NCBI RefSeq assembly: GCF_000744105.1
Contig: NZ_JQLH01000001.1
Span: 1,736,001-1,800,000 of the forward strand
Reading direction: 5' to 3'
Length of the DNA stretch: 64,000 nt
DNA from: Maribacter forsetii DSM 18668
Lineage (GTDB): Bacteria; Bacteroidota; Bacteroidia; Flavobacteriales; Flavobacteriaceae
Every line of letters starts with the position of its first letter. Within the stretch, counting starts at the first letter, position 1. Under the pieces are notes generated by a model. It was not told the DNA's origin. It saw only the letters and a program-made list of their open reading frames with translations, and made no database searches. Position numbers and translations under genes: made by a program. Positions 34,128 to 44,000 of this stretch are shown one piece after another.

Positions 34128-37037
34128 ATGCGCTATATTTTTATTCTTATTTGTGGGTTGTTTTGCTGTTCAAGTATCCTAGCTCAAAATCCTTTAGTAA
34201 CTAAAGACAGCACCAATCAGCAGAGATGGGTAGATGCTCAGTATGCTCAAATGAGCTTAGATCAAAAATTAGGTCAGCTATTTATGGTAAGTGTTGCTTC
34301 CAACCAAAGTAAGCAAGCAAAAGATTTAATTAAGAACTTAATAGTAAAAGAACATTTAGGCGGAGTAATTTTTTCTAAAGGCGGTCCTGTACGTCAGGCT
34401 AAACTTACGAACGATTATCAAGTAGCCTCAAAAATTCCATTACTTATTGGAATGGATGCGGAATGGGGTCTTTCTATGCGCCTAGATTCAACATATGCTT
34501 TCCCGTGGAATATGACCCTGGGTGCAATTCAAGATAATTCAATTGTTGAAAAAGTAGGTTACCAAATAGGTAAGCATGCAAAACGATTGGGTGTTCATAT
34601 AAATTTTGCGCCTGATTTAGATATCAATACAAATCCAAAAAATCCAATTATAGGGAATCGTTCTTTTGGTGAGGATAGGGATAATGTAGTTGCAAAGGGA
34701 ATAGCTTTTACACGCGGAATGGAGAGCGCAGGAGTATTGGCAAATGGAAAACACTTTCCTGGGCATGGTGATACAGAAGTAGATTCTCATCACAATTTGC
34801 CGGTAATTCCGTTCTCGAGAAAACGATTGGATAGCCTAGAACTCTATCCTTTTAAAAAATTAATTAGTTCTGGTTTAAGTAGTATAATGGTTGCTCATTT
34901 AGAGGTTCCTGCCCTTGAGATGGAAAAGGGAATGCCTTCTTCATTGTCCGAACAAATTATATCAGGTATTCTAAAAGAAGAATTAGGTTACGAAGGATTG
35001 ATATTTACCGATGCACTGAATATGAAAGGGGTGTCTACAAAAGGTAAAGATGGTAGCGTAGAACTAGATGCTTTTATGGCAGGTAACGATATGTTGTTAA
35101 TGCCTGAAAATATTGTAAGCGCAAAAGCAAAATTAGCAAAGGCTTATGATAAGGGTAAGTTGTCTGAAGAGCGTTTGGCGTATTCCGTAAAAAAGATATT
35201 GATGGCAAAATATAAGGCAGGGTTAAATAAGTACAGACCTATTGCTTTAAATAATCTATTTGAAGATTTAAATAGCCTTGAAGATGATATTATTTACGAG
35301 CAAGCTATTGAGAATGCAATTACGGTTGTAAAGAATAAGTTAGATATACTGTCTATTAAAAACCTTGACAATAAGAAAATCGCTTATGTGAAAATGGGCG
35401 ATTCTAATAACGAGGCTTTCATAAAAGGATTGAAGAATTATGCCGATGTTACTGTGGTTGAGGCAAATGATATCAATACCTTGAAAGCTAAACTTAAAGA
35501 TTTCAATTTAGTTATTGTTGGTCATCATAAGAGTAATGAAAGTCCATGGAAGTCGTATAAGTTTTCAACTAAAGAATTAAACTGGTTACAAGAAATTGGT
35601 AACGAACGTACTTCTAATCTTATACTTTGTGTCTTTGCTAAACCATATGCGTTATCAGATATCGAATCATATGATACTATTGATGCTGTGGTTATGTCTT
35701 ATCAGAATAGTGAAATAGCACAAGAGAAAACGGCAGAAGTTTTATTTGGAGCTGTAAGTGCTACCGGTAAATTGCCTGTAAGTGCACATCAAGAATTTCC
35801 AGTACGTACAGGCGTGGAAGTTAAATCATTAAGTAGATTGGGGTATAGTATTCCAGAGCGCGTTGGTATGAGTTCAAAAGGACTTAGAGAGATAGATGAG
35901 CTAATGAGCCACGGTCTAGATAGCTTAATGTTTCCTGGAGCTCAAGTATTGGTGGCAAGAAAAGGAAAGGTCATTTACCAGAAGAGTTTTGGAAAACCTA
36001 CGTATGATAGTAAAGAAAAAATAACCAACGATTACATTTATGACCTTGCTTCTTTAACCAAAATATTGGCAACATTACCAATGGTAATGAAGATGGAAGA
36101 AGAAGGTAGAATAGGTTTGAACAATACTTTTGAAGAATTGGTGCCTAACTACTCGAATACGGAAATTAAAAATGTAACCGTTTTAAAAGCACTTTCTCAT
36201 TACGGTCGCTTACCAGCTTGGATTCCATTTTACATTAGAACTTTGGATAAAAATAAAAAACCATCAGGTGAATTTTATAGAAATAAACCCTTGCCTGGTT
36301 TTTCAACAAAAGTGTATGACAATTTATATTTAACAGATGCATATAAAGATTCAATTTACAATAGAATAGGTAGACAAGATTTAAAGTCCAACAGATATCG
36401 TTATAGTGACGTGCCATATTATGTAATGAAAAAGGTGGTCGAAGAAAGTTACGGTCAAAGATTAGACGGATTAACATCTAATTTTCTTTACAGTAGAATA
36501 GGGGCAAACCATACCTCGTATAATCCTTTAGAGAAATTTGACAAGAACAAGATTGTTCCTTCTGAGGAAGATAACTACTACAGGTATGGTAGAGTACAGG
36601 GTTACGTTCATGATATGGGTGCAGCAATGCAAGCAGGTGTTGGTGGTCATGCCGGTCTCTTTAGTAACTCTAATGACATTGCCAAGATTATGCAGATGTA
36701 CCTTCAAGATGGGTACTATGGTGGTACTAAGTTTTTCGATTCTAGAACGGTAAAGAAATTTAATACCTGTTATTTCTGTGATAACAATGTGCGTAGGGGA
36801 GTAGGTTTTGATAAGCCACAGTTGCAACACAGTGGTCCTACATGTGGTTGTGTTTCTAGAAAAAGTTTTGGGCACAGTGGTTTTACTGGTACGTATACAT
36901 GGGCAGATCCAGAAGAAGAAATAGTCTACGTATTTTTATCCAATAGAACATATCCTTCCGCATCTAACACACTTTTAGTTAAATCTGGGTTAAGAACAAG
37001 AATTCAACAAGCCATTTACGATTCAATTCTGAATTAA
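34128..37037 (+). CDS. GH3 beta-N-acetylglucosaminidase-like / beta-lactamase-family fusion
   Basis: A 969-residue exported two-enzyme fusion. The signal peptide (ending SSILAQ, about residue 19) precedes a glycoside hydrolase family 3 domain (about 30-370) with the NagZ hallmark KHFPGHGDTEVDSHH (from residue 208), which supplies the His/Asp acid-base pair, and the nucleophile Asp295 in FTDALNMKGV. A GH3 C-terminal-like region follows (to about 570). From about 580 to the end there is a beta-lactamase/class C penicillin-binding-like domain with SLTK (Ser642, Lys645) and a late HSGFTG motif in the KTG-like position. It probably removes GlcNAc from peptidoglycan fragments and acts on peptide or ester bonds; the second activity is unproven. 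bshA follows after 19 bases. Confidence 0.88.
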   Translation: MRYIFILICGLFCCSSILAQNPLVTKDSTNQQRWVDAQYAQMSLDQKLGQLFMVSVASNQSKQAKDLIKNLIVKEHLGGVIFSKGGPVRQAKLTNDYQVASKIPLLIGMDAEWGLSMRLDSTYAFPWNMTLGAIQDNSIVEKVGYQIGKHAKRLGVHINFAPDLDINTNPKNPIIGNRSFGEDRDNVVAKGIAFTRGMESAGVLANGKHFPGHGDTEVDSHHNLPVIPFSRKRLDSLELYPFKKLISSGLSSIMVAHLEVPALEMEKGMPSSLSEQIISGILKEELGYEGLIFTDALNMKGVSTKGKDGSVELDAFMAGNDMLLMPENIVSAKAKLAKAYDKGKLSEERLAYSVKKILMAKYKAGLNKYRPIALNNLFEDLNSLEDDIIYEQAIENAITVVKNKLDILSIKNLDNKKIAYVKMGDSNNEAFIKGLKNYADVTVVEANDINTLKAKLKDFNLVIVGHHKSNESPWKSYKFSTKELNWLQEIGNERTSNLILCVFAKPYALSDIESYDTIDAVVMSYQNSEIAQEKTAEVLFGAVSATGKLPVSAHQEFPVRTGVEVKSLSRLGYSIPERVGMSSKGLREIDELMSHGLDSLMFPGAQVLVARKGKVIYQKSFGKPTYDSKEKITNDYIYDLASLTKILATLPMVMKMEEEGRIGLNNTFEELVPNYSNTEIKNVTVLKALSHYGRLPAWIPFYIRTLDKNKKPSGEFYRNKPLPGFSTKVYDNLYLTDAYKDSIYNRIGRQDLKSNRYRYSDVPYYVMKKVVEESYGQRLDGLTSNFLYSRIGANHTSYNPLEKFDKNKIVPSEEDNYYRYGRVQGYVHDMGAAMQAGVGGHAGLFSNSNDIAKIMQMYLQDGYYGGTKFFDSRTVKKFNTCYFCDNNVRRGVGFDKPQLQHSGPTCGCVSRKSFGHSGFTGTYTWADPEEEIVYVFLSNRTYPSASNTLLVKSGLRTRIQQAIYDSILN

Positions 37038-37056
37038 AAAAGGTAATTTTGTTGTA

Positions 37057-38196
37057 ATGAAAATAGCAATAGTATGTTACCCTACCTTTGGTGGTAGTGG
37101 TGTTGTAGCAACAGAATTAGGAATTGCATTGGCAAATAGAGGTCATGAGATTCATTTTATTACTTATAAGCAGCCCGTGCGTTTAGAGCTGTTAAGTAAT
37201 AAGATATTTTTTCATGAAGTTCATGTGCCAGAATATCCACTCTTTCATTATCAACCTTATGAACTTGCATTATCCAGTAAGTTGGTTGATACTATTAAAC
37301 TTCATAAAATAGACCTTTTACATGTGCATTATGCCATACCACATGCATATGCAGGGTATATGGCTAAGAAGATGTTAGAAGAAGAAGGTATATATGTACC
37401 TATGATTACAACATTGCATGGTACGGATATTACTTTAGTAGGTAAACATCCATTTTATAAGCCTGCCGTTACCTTTAGCATAAATCAGTCTGATGTTGTA
37501 ACCTCGGTTTCAGCAAGTTTAAAGCAAGGAACATTAGATACATTTGATATTCAGGGTGATATAGAAGTTATCCCTAATTTTATCGATGCTAAAAAGTATA
37601 GTACATCTTTTACGGATTGTCAAAGGTCTAACATGGCAACTGATGATGAACGTATTGTTACTCATATTAGTAACTTTAGAAAGGTAAAGCGTATACCAGA
37701 CGTCATTAAAATATTTAGTAAAATACAGTTAGAGATACCTTCAAAACTAATTATGGTAGGTGAAGGTCCTGAAAAGGCAGGTGCTGAGCGATTATGTGAA
37801 GAATTAGGTATCGCGGATAAAGTTATATTCTTAGGTAATAGTAATGAGATAGATAAGATTTTATGCTTTTCAGATTTGTTTCTTTTACCGTCTCAATCCG
37901 AAAGTTTTGGTCTTGCGGCTTTGGAAGCCATGATTAACAAAGTTCCTGTAATTTCTAGTAATGCAGGTGGGATCCCAGAAGTGAATACAGAAGGTGTTAG
38001 CGGATTTTTAAGTGATGTAGGTGATATAAGCGATATGGCTGCTAAGGCAATTACCATTTTAAAGAATGATAGTGTTTTAGAACGATTTAAACTTAATGCC
38101 TTAAAAGAAGCACAACGTTTTGATATTCAAAAAGTAGTACCTCTTTATGAGGAGGTTTATGAAAGGGCTTATAACGGAAGATTCAAAAATGTTTAA
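37057..38196 (+). CDS. bshA: N-acetyl-alpha-D-glucosaminyl L-malate synthase BshA
   Basis: A 379-residue GT4 glycosyltransferase, the first enzyme of bacillithiol synthesis, joining UDP-GlcNAc to L-malate. The N terminus KIAIVCYPTFGGSGVVATELG, then HVHYAIPHAYAGYMAKK and TTLHGTDITLVG, are hallmark BshA sequences. The C-terminal nucleotide-sugar site SQSESFGLAALEAM carries the EX7E pair. The expected partners bshB and bshC are not in this window. It is the second of a probable three-gene unit with the GH3 fusion and a small lipoprotein whose ATG overlaps its stop. Confidence 0.95.
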   Translation: MKIAIVCYPTFGGSGVVATELGIALANRGHEIHFITYKQPVRLELLSNKIFFHEVHVPEYPLFHYQPYELALSSKLVDTIKLHKIDLLHVHYAIPHAYAGYMAKKMLEEEGIYVPMITTLHGTDITLVGKHPFYKPAVTFSINQSDVVTSVSASLKQGTLDTFDIQGDIEVIPNFIDAKKYSTSFTDCQRSNMATDDERIVTHISNFRKVKRIPDVIKIFSKIQLEIPSKLIMVGEGPEKAGAERLCEELGIADKVIFLGNSNEIDKILCFSDLFLLPSQSESFGLAALEAMINKVPVISSNAGGIPEVNTEGVSGFLSDVGDISDMAAKAITILKNDSVLERFKLNALKEAQRFDIQKVVPLYEEVYERAYNGRFKNV

Positions 38197-38635
38197 ATAT
38201 GCTATTTGTTTATTATCAGCGGCAATAATTCAATTGAATTCTTGTAAAAGTACTGCTCAAGGTAATTTGCAAGAATCTAATAACATGGGTATGAAGCTTC
38301 TCTTAAATGAAAATTATAGCGGCTTTGAACAAGAAGAGTATATTTTAATAAACAATCAAAAAGATTTAAATGCCTTTTACGGGAAGGTAAACCGTACAAG
38401 AAAACCTGGTTTAACTCCGCCTTCCATAGATTTTAATGCGGAAATGATTCTTATTTGGTGTGGAGATAATTCGGCCTCGCATTATGCTAATTTAGAATTG
38501 CATGAGACAGACGATTTTTTAGAACTTCATAAACTTAAAACTACAGCTTCAAAAGAAGAAAATAGATTTATTGTAAGTCCTTTCAGCGTGTATAAGTTGC
38601 CTTTAAGTACAAAAACTCTTAAAATTTTGAAGTAA
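38189..38635 (+). CDS. Small lipoprotein, weakly PrcB-C-terminal-like
   Basis: A 148-residue predicted lipoprotein. I start it at ATG 38189, because the stretch from here is a clean lipoprotein signal (FKYAICLLSAAIIQLNSC, Cys19); the frame is open from 38147. The ATG overlaps the bshA stop by 8 bases, indicating translational coupling. The body (ILINNQKDLNAFYGKV ... PPSIDFNAEMILIWCGD ... KTLKIL) has the layout of the PrcB C-terminal fold, where a strand 'pxvDFskemvi' follows a helix; the resemblance is weak. The function is unknown. Confidence 0.7.
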   Translation: MFKYAICLLSAAIIQLNSCKSTAQGNLQESNNMGMKLLLNENYSGFEQEEYILINNQKDLNAFYGKVNRTRKPGLTPPSIDFNAEMILIWCGDNSASHYANLELHETDDFLELHKLKTTASKEENRFIVSPFSVYKLPLSTKTLKILK

Positions 38636-38755
38636 TTAGTCGATAATAATTCTACATTCAACTATCAAACGATTTTAATTGCTGTATGCAGTAAATATTT
38701 GATAACTACCTCTGTTACATTTAATTTTACATATTATAAACCCAAATTGCATATT

Positions 38756-39937
38756 ATGAAAACTACTAAAATTTTTAGTTTTTTATTACTGTTTTTGCTT
38801 TCATCGGTCACTTTTGCCCAAGAAGAACTTCAAATTACGGCAAAAGATAGTATCGTGCAAAGCTCTTGGATTTTAGGTATTGGATTTAATGCTGTGGATG
38901 ATTCAGGAAATGTTTTTGATGGTATCTTCAATGTTGGTAAAGAATGGAATATTGTTCCATTTCCATCTAGAGTTAGCATAGGTAGGTACTTTAAAAATGG
39001 GTTGGGTTTAGAAGCCATAGGAGCTTATAACACTTATATGGAAGGTAATATTATTGATGGGGTGGTTATATCCGAAGATATTGATTACTACAGTATTGAT
39101 GGTAGAATTACTTATGATTTAAATAAAATTATTGGAGAAACAGGTTGGTTTGATCCATATGTTGGTATTGGTGCTGGTTACACCGATGCAAATAATATAG
39201 GTAGAGGAACTTATAATGCAGTTGTTGGTTTCAGAACATGGTTTTCAGACAGATGGGGATTAGACCTTAATTCTACAGGTAAATGGGCAATGAGTCAAAG
39301 TGAGGGTGCTACAAACCATATACAACATGCTGCGGGAGTTGTTTATCAATTTGGAATTGAAAAAGGTCTTTCTAAACGAGGTGAAGAGAAGTTAGAGTTA
39401 TTAGCAGCAATTGAAAAAGAAAAGCAACGCCAAACAGATTCTATTAATGAAGTAAATCGTTTAAAGGACGAAGCTTTATTGGCAGAAAGGCTTAAGAAGC
39501 AACAAGAAGCAGATGCATTGGCCGCTGCTGAAAAAGCCAAGGTAGATGCTATTAATAAACGTAAAGCAGAAATTAAATCTAAGATTGAAGATTTAGGAAA
39601 TGTGTATTTTGCTTTGAATTCATCGGTAGTGAACTCTTCATCCAAAAAGGTATTAGATTCTTTAGCTGAAGTATTGGATCAGATTCCAAGTTTGAAATTA
39701 AAAATCACCTCACACACCGATTCTCGCGGAACTTCTAAATATAACGATTGGTTGTCGCAACGTAGGGTCAATAAGACTAAAGCTTATTTATTATCTAAAG
39801 GTGTTTTAGAAAATAAGTTGACAACAGAGGCTTATGGTGAGACTATGTTGTTAAATGATTGTGATGACAGTACATATTGTCCAGAAGAGAAACATGCAGT
39901 AAACAGACGTTCAGAATTCGTAATTGTCGAATTTTAA
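38756..39937 (+). CDS. OmpA-family outer membrane protein
   Basis: A 393-residue porin-like/peptidoglycan-binding protein. ATG 38756 opens a clear signal peptide (KIFSFLLLFLLSSVTFAQ), so the longer open frame from 38699 is not used. Residues about 20-210 form an 8-stranded barrel-like region (WILGIGFNAVDDSG, FDPYVGIGAGYTDANN). A charged coiled-coil linker (EKEKQRQTDSINEVNRL ... EADALAAAEKAKVDA) leads to the OmpA C-terminal domain (VYFALNSSVVNSSSKKVLDSL, then TDSRGTSKYNDWLSQRRV and NRRSEFVIV), which binds diaminopimelate in peptidoglycan. It tethers the outer membrane to the wall. A terminator follows. Confidence 0.92.
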   Translation: MKTTKIFSFLLLFLLSSVTFAQEELQITAKDSIVQSSWILGIGFNAVDDSGNVFDGIFNVGKEWNIVPFPSRVSIGRYFKNGLGLEAIGAYNTYMEGNIIDGVVISEDIDYYSIDGRITYDLNKIIGETGWFDPYVGIGAGYTDANNIGRGTYNAVVGFRTWFSDRWGLDLNSTGKWAMSQSEGATNHIQHAAGVVYQFGIEKGLSKRGEEKLELLAAIEKEKQRQTDSINEVNRLKDEALLAERLKKQQEADALAAAEKAKVDAINKRKAEIKSKIEDLGNVYFALNSSVVNSSSKKVLDSLAEVLDQIPSLKLKITSHTDSRGTSKYNDWLSQRRVNKTKAYLLSKGVLENKLTTEAYGETMLLNDCDDSTYCPEEKHAVNRRSEFVIVEF

Positions 39938-39963
39938 TTAGAATGTTGTAGTAGAAATCAATT

Positions 39964-39996
39964 AAAGCCGATAAACATATTATTTATTGGCTTTTT
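39964..39996 (+). terminator. Terminator after the OmpA-family gene
   Basis: A 12-bp stem with one G-T wobble (AAAGCCGATAAA 39964-39975, TTTATTGGCTTT 39983-39994) and a 7-nt loop precedes a T run. The A-rich left side may also let it act for the convergent gene whose stop is at 40014. Confidence 0.82.
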
Positions 39997-40013
39997 TAGT
40001 TTAAGTATAATAT

Positions 40014-40697
40014 TTAGCCAACGCTAAAATTGAATACTTCAGAGATAGACTCGTTACCACTACTATCTTTGGTGACTATTTTCCAATAGTAAATTTTGCC
40101 CGCTTCAACAGGTAGGTCGTCGTATTTAGAAGTTGTGATATCACTAACTAGTAATTCTGGATCTTCGGCTGTACCAAAATAAAGGTCATACCCTATAATA
40201 TCATTATCTTCATCTTCGGCTTTCCAAATTAGATTTACCGTAGTACTGGTCTGGGAAATAGAAGCTCCAGATACAGGAGAAATTGCAGTAGCAGGTAAAG
40301 GAGCTATGGAGGTATCCCAAGGTCCTGTATTTTTAAATTTCCAAACTAAACTGCTGTTATGTATGGAATCGGTCACTTGCCATGAGTAGTTGTGGTTTCG
40401 TTGAAGAGGAATAGTAGCTTCGTTGTTGTTGCTTTCATATATCTCTATAATATTGTTGTCAAGATTTACCAATTCAATGAAATATAAATGATTCTCGCTA
40501 TGGTCTAAAAACTCCCATTTAAAAACTAAGGTATTGGTAGAGTCTGTAAGAATAATTCCGTCAGTAACTTCTGTATTATCTTCAGGATACAAAAGATCAA
40601 TAGTACTTTTTTGGTACTCAAGTACTTCAGAATCAACACCGCAAGAAGATATGCCAAAGAATGTTATAAAAATTAGAAATATTATTTTTTTTCTCAT
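40014..40697 (-). CDS. Lipoprotein with Fn3-like domains
   Basis: A 227-residue lipoprotein (signal MRKKIIFLIFITFFGISSCG, Cys19). Two beta-sandwich-like halves follow. The second (about 130-225) has a fibronectin type III pattern: VNLIWKAEDEDNDIIGYDLYFG ... AGKIYYWKIVTKDSSGNESISEVF (parts), common in carbohydrate-binding or surface proteins of Bacteroidota. It is a single gene with an 18-bp palindrome just upstream. It sits between the OmpA gene and the giant PQQ/PKD protein, and its role is unknown. Confidence 0.72.
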   Translation of the reverse strand: MRKKIIFLIFITFFGISSCGVDSEVLEYQKSTIDLLYPEDNTEVTDGIILTDSTNTLVFKWEFLDHSENHLYFIELVNLDNNIIEIYESNNNEATIPLQRNHNYSWQVTDSIHNSSLVWKFKNTGPWDTSIAPLPATAISPVSGASISQTSTTVNLIWKAEDEDNDIIGYDLYFGTAEDPELLVSDITTSKYDDLPVEAGKIYYWKIVTKDSSGNESISEVFNFSVG

Positions 40698-41031
40698 TTA
40701 AACTATAAGTTTAAGTTTTATGATTTGCTCAAATCATGATCAAATATCTTGTGGTAATTCTAAGTGTAAATGTAATTATTTAGTCATAAGAGTTCTGCCA
40801 ACCTACAAAATTTTTAAAATTACGCTATTTATTTATTCTAATTATGATGAATTCTTGATTAATATGTAAGAAAATAACGACTAAATTGAGGTGGTTTTCA
40901 CTTATTTAATAAAAGCTCAAACATTGAAATTAAACGTTTTTATATGGTGTTGAACGATATTAATCTAGTGTTCACGAATATTGCTTTTTTTTTGTTTTAT
41001 AATTATACCCATCTCTATATTATTTAGAATT
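40698..41031. other. Divergent intergenic region with a near-perfect palindrome
   Basis: A 334-base AT-rich gap between the leftward lipoprotein gene and the rightward giant gene, without a plausible ORF. It should hold both promoters, but I find no exact TAnnTTTG box. The notable item is the palindrome at 40720-40737, described separately. Confidence 0.5.
40720..40737. promoter_or_regulatory. 18-bp palindrome upstream of the Fn3 lipoprotein gene
   Basis: ATGATTTG-CT-CAAATCAT has perfect 8-base arms. It begins 22 bases upstream of the start codon at 40697, exactly where -7 boxes sit at other genes here. A dimeric repressor bound here would cover the promoter. Confidence 0.4.
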
Positions 41032-44000
41032 ATGATTAAAAAAATTACTACTTCTTTTCGAAATGCAAAGAATTTATTACTAACGGCTGGTGTTGTTGGT
41101 GCTGTTGCAGTATTCATGAGTTTTAGCCCTATGTTTTTTGGGCCAGGTTTAACAGAGGCTCAGCCTTATGTAGCTTTTGGCGATACCAACTTTCCTGATT
41201 TAACTGTCAGTACTGAACCTTACGAAGTTGCCTTTGAGGGGTTAACCTTTGACTACCCTTTAACTTTTAACCCAGTGCCAGGACAAGAACGCATAATTGT
41301 TGGGCAATTAGATGGTAATATCTATTGGTTTCAAGATGATCAAAATGTTACTAATAAGCAACTTATTGTTGATTTTTCAGAAGAAGTAGGGTCTGCTGCA
41401 GGAACTCGAACAAATGGTCAAATTGAAGTTTGGGACGGTGGTCTTTTAGGGTTGGAGTTACACCCTGATTTTGGAACTGCAGGTAGTAATTACGTATATA
41501 TTTATTATACAACCGAGTCAGAGACAGGTGATGATACTTTAGCTAATAGTGAAGATGGTGGTACATTTGGTTGTGATATACAAGAATTTCATGATAATTA
41601 TATTCATTTAGAAAGGTTTGAAGTAGACCCGGTTAACTTAACTTTTATACAGGGTTCTAGAGAAATTTTGATTCGTCGTAGAATGCTAAATACAGCTCAC
41701 CGTGGTGGGGCATTAGAATTTGGAGATGATGGTTTTTTATATGTGGCAATAGGTGAACAAGGTCGTGCCATTAGTTCTCAGGAGATGACTGAAAATATTG
41801 ATGGGGGTATTCTTCGTATAGACGTTGATATGGACATTACTAGAAGTCATGTCCCAAGAAGAAAAATGCCTGATGATATAGGAGCTGTAGAGGAGATAAC
41901 AGGACAAAACTATTATATTCCAAATGATAATCCTTTTTTAAGTCCAACGGGCGAAACTTTTGAAGAGTTTTATGCCATTGGTAGTAGAAGTCCACACCGT
42001 ATGAGCAAGGATTCTGAAACGGGATTAATTTATATTGGTGATGTAGGCTTGAGTACACATGATGAAATTAATGTGCTTTCTGCAGGTGCCAATTTTGGTT
42101 GGCCTTTGTTTGAAGGTGCTGTTGAAGGACCTGAAAATGGTTGCGGAATTACTAGTTTGCTAAATGATATGGAGCATCAAGAGCCATTAACTGCATTTTC
42201 TAGATTAGATGCGGGTTCTATCATTGGTGGACATGTATATAGAGGGGCAGAATTTACTTCACATTATGGGAAGTACATTACGGCAGATTATATTACAAGA
42301 AAAATATTAGAAGTTGACATATCCAGTGGAGATGTGTCAACATTAGGTACATTAGATTTAAGACCAATTTCTTTTGGAGAAGATGCTGGCGGAGATATTT
42401 ATTATCTTTTAGCAGGTGAGGGGCTACAATTATTACGTTTCGTGGAGCCTGGTGTAGTATCTGGGGTGCCAGAAACCTTGACTGAAACAGGTGCCTTTAC
42501 CGATGTGGAAAATTTAGTGGTTAAAGAAAGTTTTTTACCTTATGATTTAATTGACCCATTTTGGTCGGATGGTGCGCAAAAAAAACGTTGGATGGCTATT
42601 CCTAATGACGGGAACCCAGATACAGCTGATGAACAAATTAATTATTCAGAAAATGGAATATGGGAGTTTCCTGTAGGTACAGTTATGATAAAGCACTTTG
42701 ACTATCCTATAGATGAGGATAATCCAGAAATCACTCAAAAAGTAGAAACAAGATTTTCTATTAAGAATAGTAACGAAAACTGGACTTTTCTGTCCTATAA
42801 ATGGAATGCTGCTCAAACTGATGCAGATCTTATTAATATGAGTAACGGTGATACTTTAGATGTACAAGTTGCTATGAATGATGGTAGTACAAACACCATA
42901 ACTTGGCAGTATCCATCAACAAGTGATTGTTTAAGTTGTCATAATAGTGTTTCTAAAGGGACATTAGGACCAAGAACTCGAAACTTGAACAGCGATTTTG
43001 ATTATAGTGATGTCGGTGGAGTTTTAGGTAATCAATTGGTTACTTTAAGTGAACTCGGTTTTATAGAAGAAACCATTACAGACGGAGATACACCTGGTTT
43101 TTTAAAACATACTTCAATTAATGATGAAGAGGCTAGTTTAGATGATCGTGCTAGATCATACTTAGATTTAAATTGTGCCTATTGCCATCGATCAGATAAT
43201 AATCTTCGAGCAGATTTTGATTTAAGGTTGGCTAATAGTCTAATAGAAACCAACCTATTAACTGCATCAATAGCGGAGCCCATTGAAGAAATGTCTGCTG
43301 ATCAGAAAATAGTTTTTGTTGGTGATGCTTCTAAATCACAAATATTTCATCGTGCGAATAGCATCACACCAGGAGTAATGATGCCTTTGGTAGCTAAAGG
43401 TCAAGTAGATGAAGCAGGTGTAGCCTTGTTGGAGGAGTGGATTAATAACTTGTTAATACCCCCTACTCCTGTAATTACTGCAGATAAAACGCTTGGGAAT
43501 ATAGATATAGCTTTTAATTTCACAGGTAATGAGTCCTCAGATGACCAATCTATAGACTCTTATGAATGGACTTTTGGTGATGGTGGTACATCTGCAGAAG
43601 TAGATCCAGATCATATTTATACCGTACCTGGTGTCTATTCCGTTACTTTGGCGGTTACCGATAATGATGGTCAAACGGAATCAAAATCAATTGAGATTAC
43701 GGTAACGGGCGGGGCTGTTGATAATATAGCAGATGAAAACGTAAATATAGCTTTGACCAATGACGCGATAATATACGGTCAAATACATGGTGAAGAAGGG
43801 CGTGGTGTTCCTCAAGATATTTTATACGATCCTTCTACCAATGATTACGTAGTTGCAACCGATTGGAACGAATTTGGAGTTCTTCAGTATCATGATTCGG
43901 GTACATTGCCTATCGAAGAGGCTATTACTTGGAGAGTGGATTGGCTTAATAAAAAATTAGTGAACTATATTACTTTTGGAGGTACTTATCCTAATCAACC

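Noticed and set aside
34128..37037. Antibiotic-resistance beta-lactamase
   Set aside because: The serine-hydrolase domain is fused to a NagZ-like GH3 domain and lies in a wall-turnover context; the fold alone does not indicate resistance.
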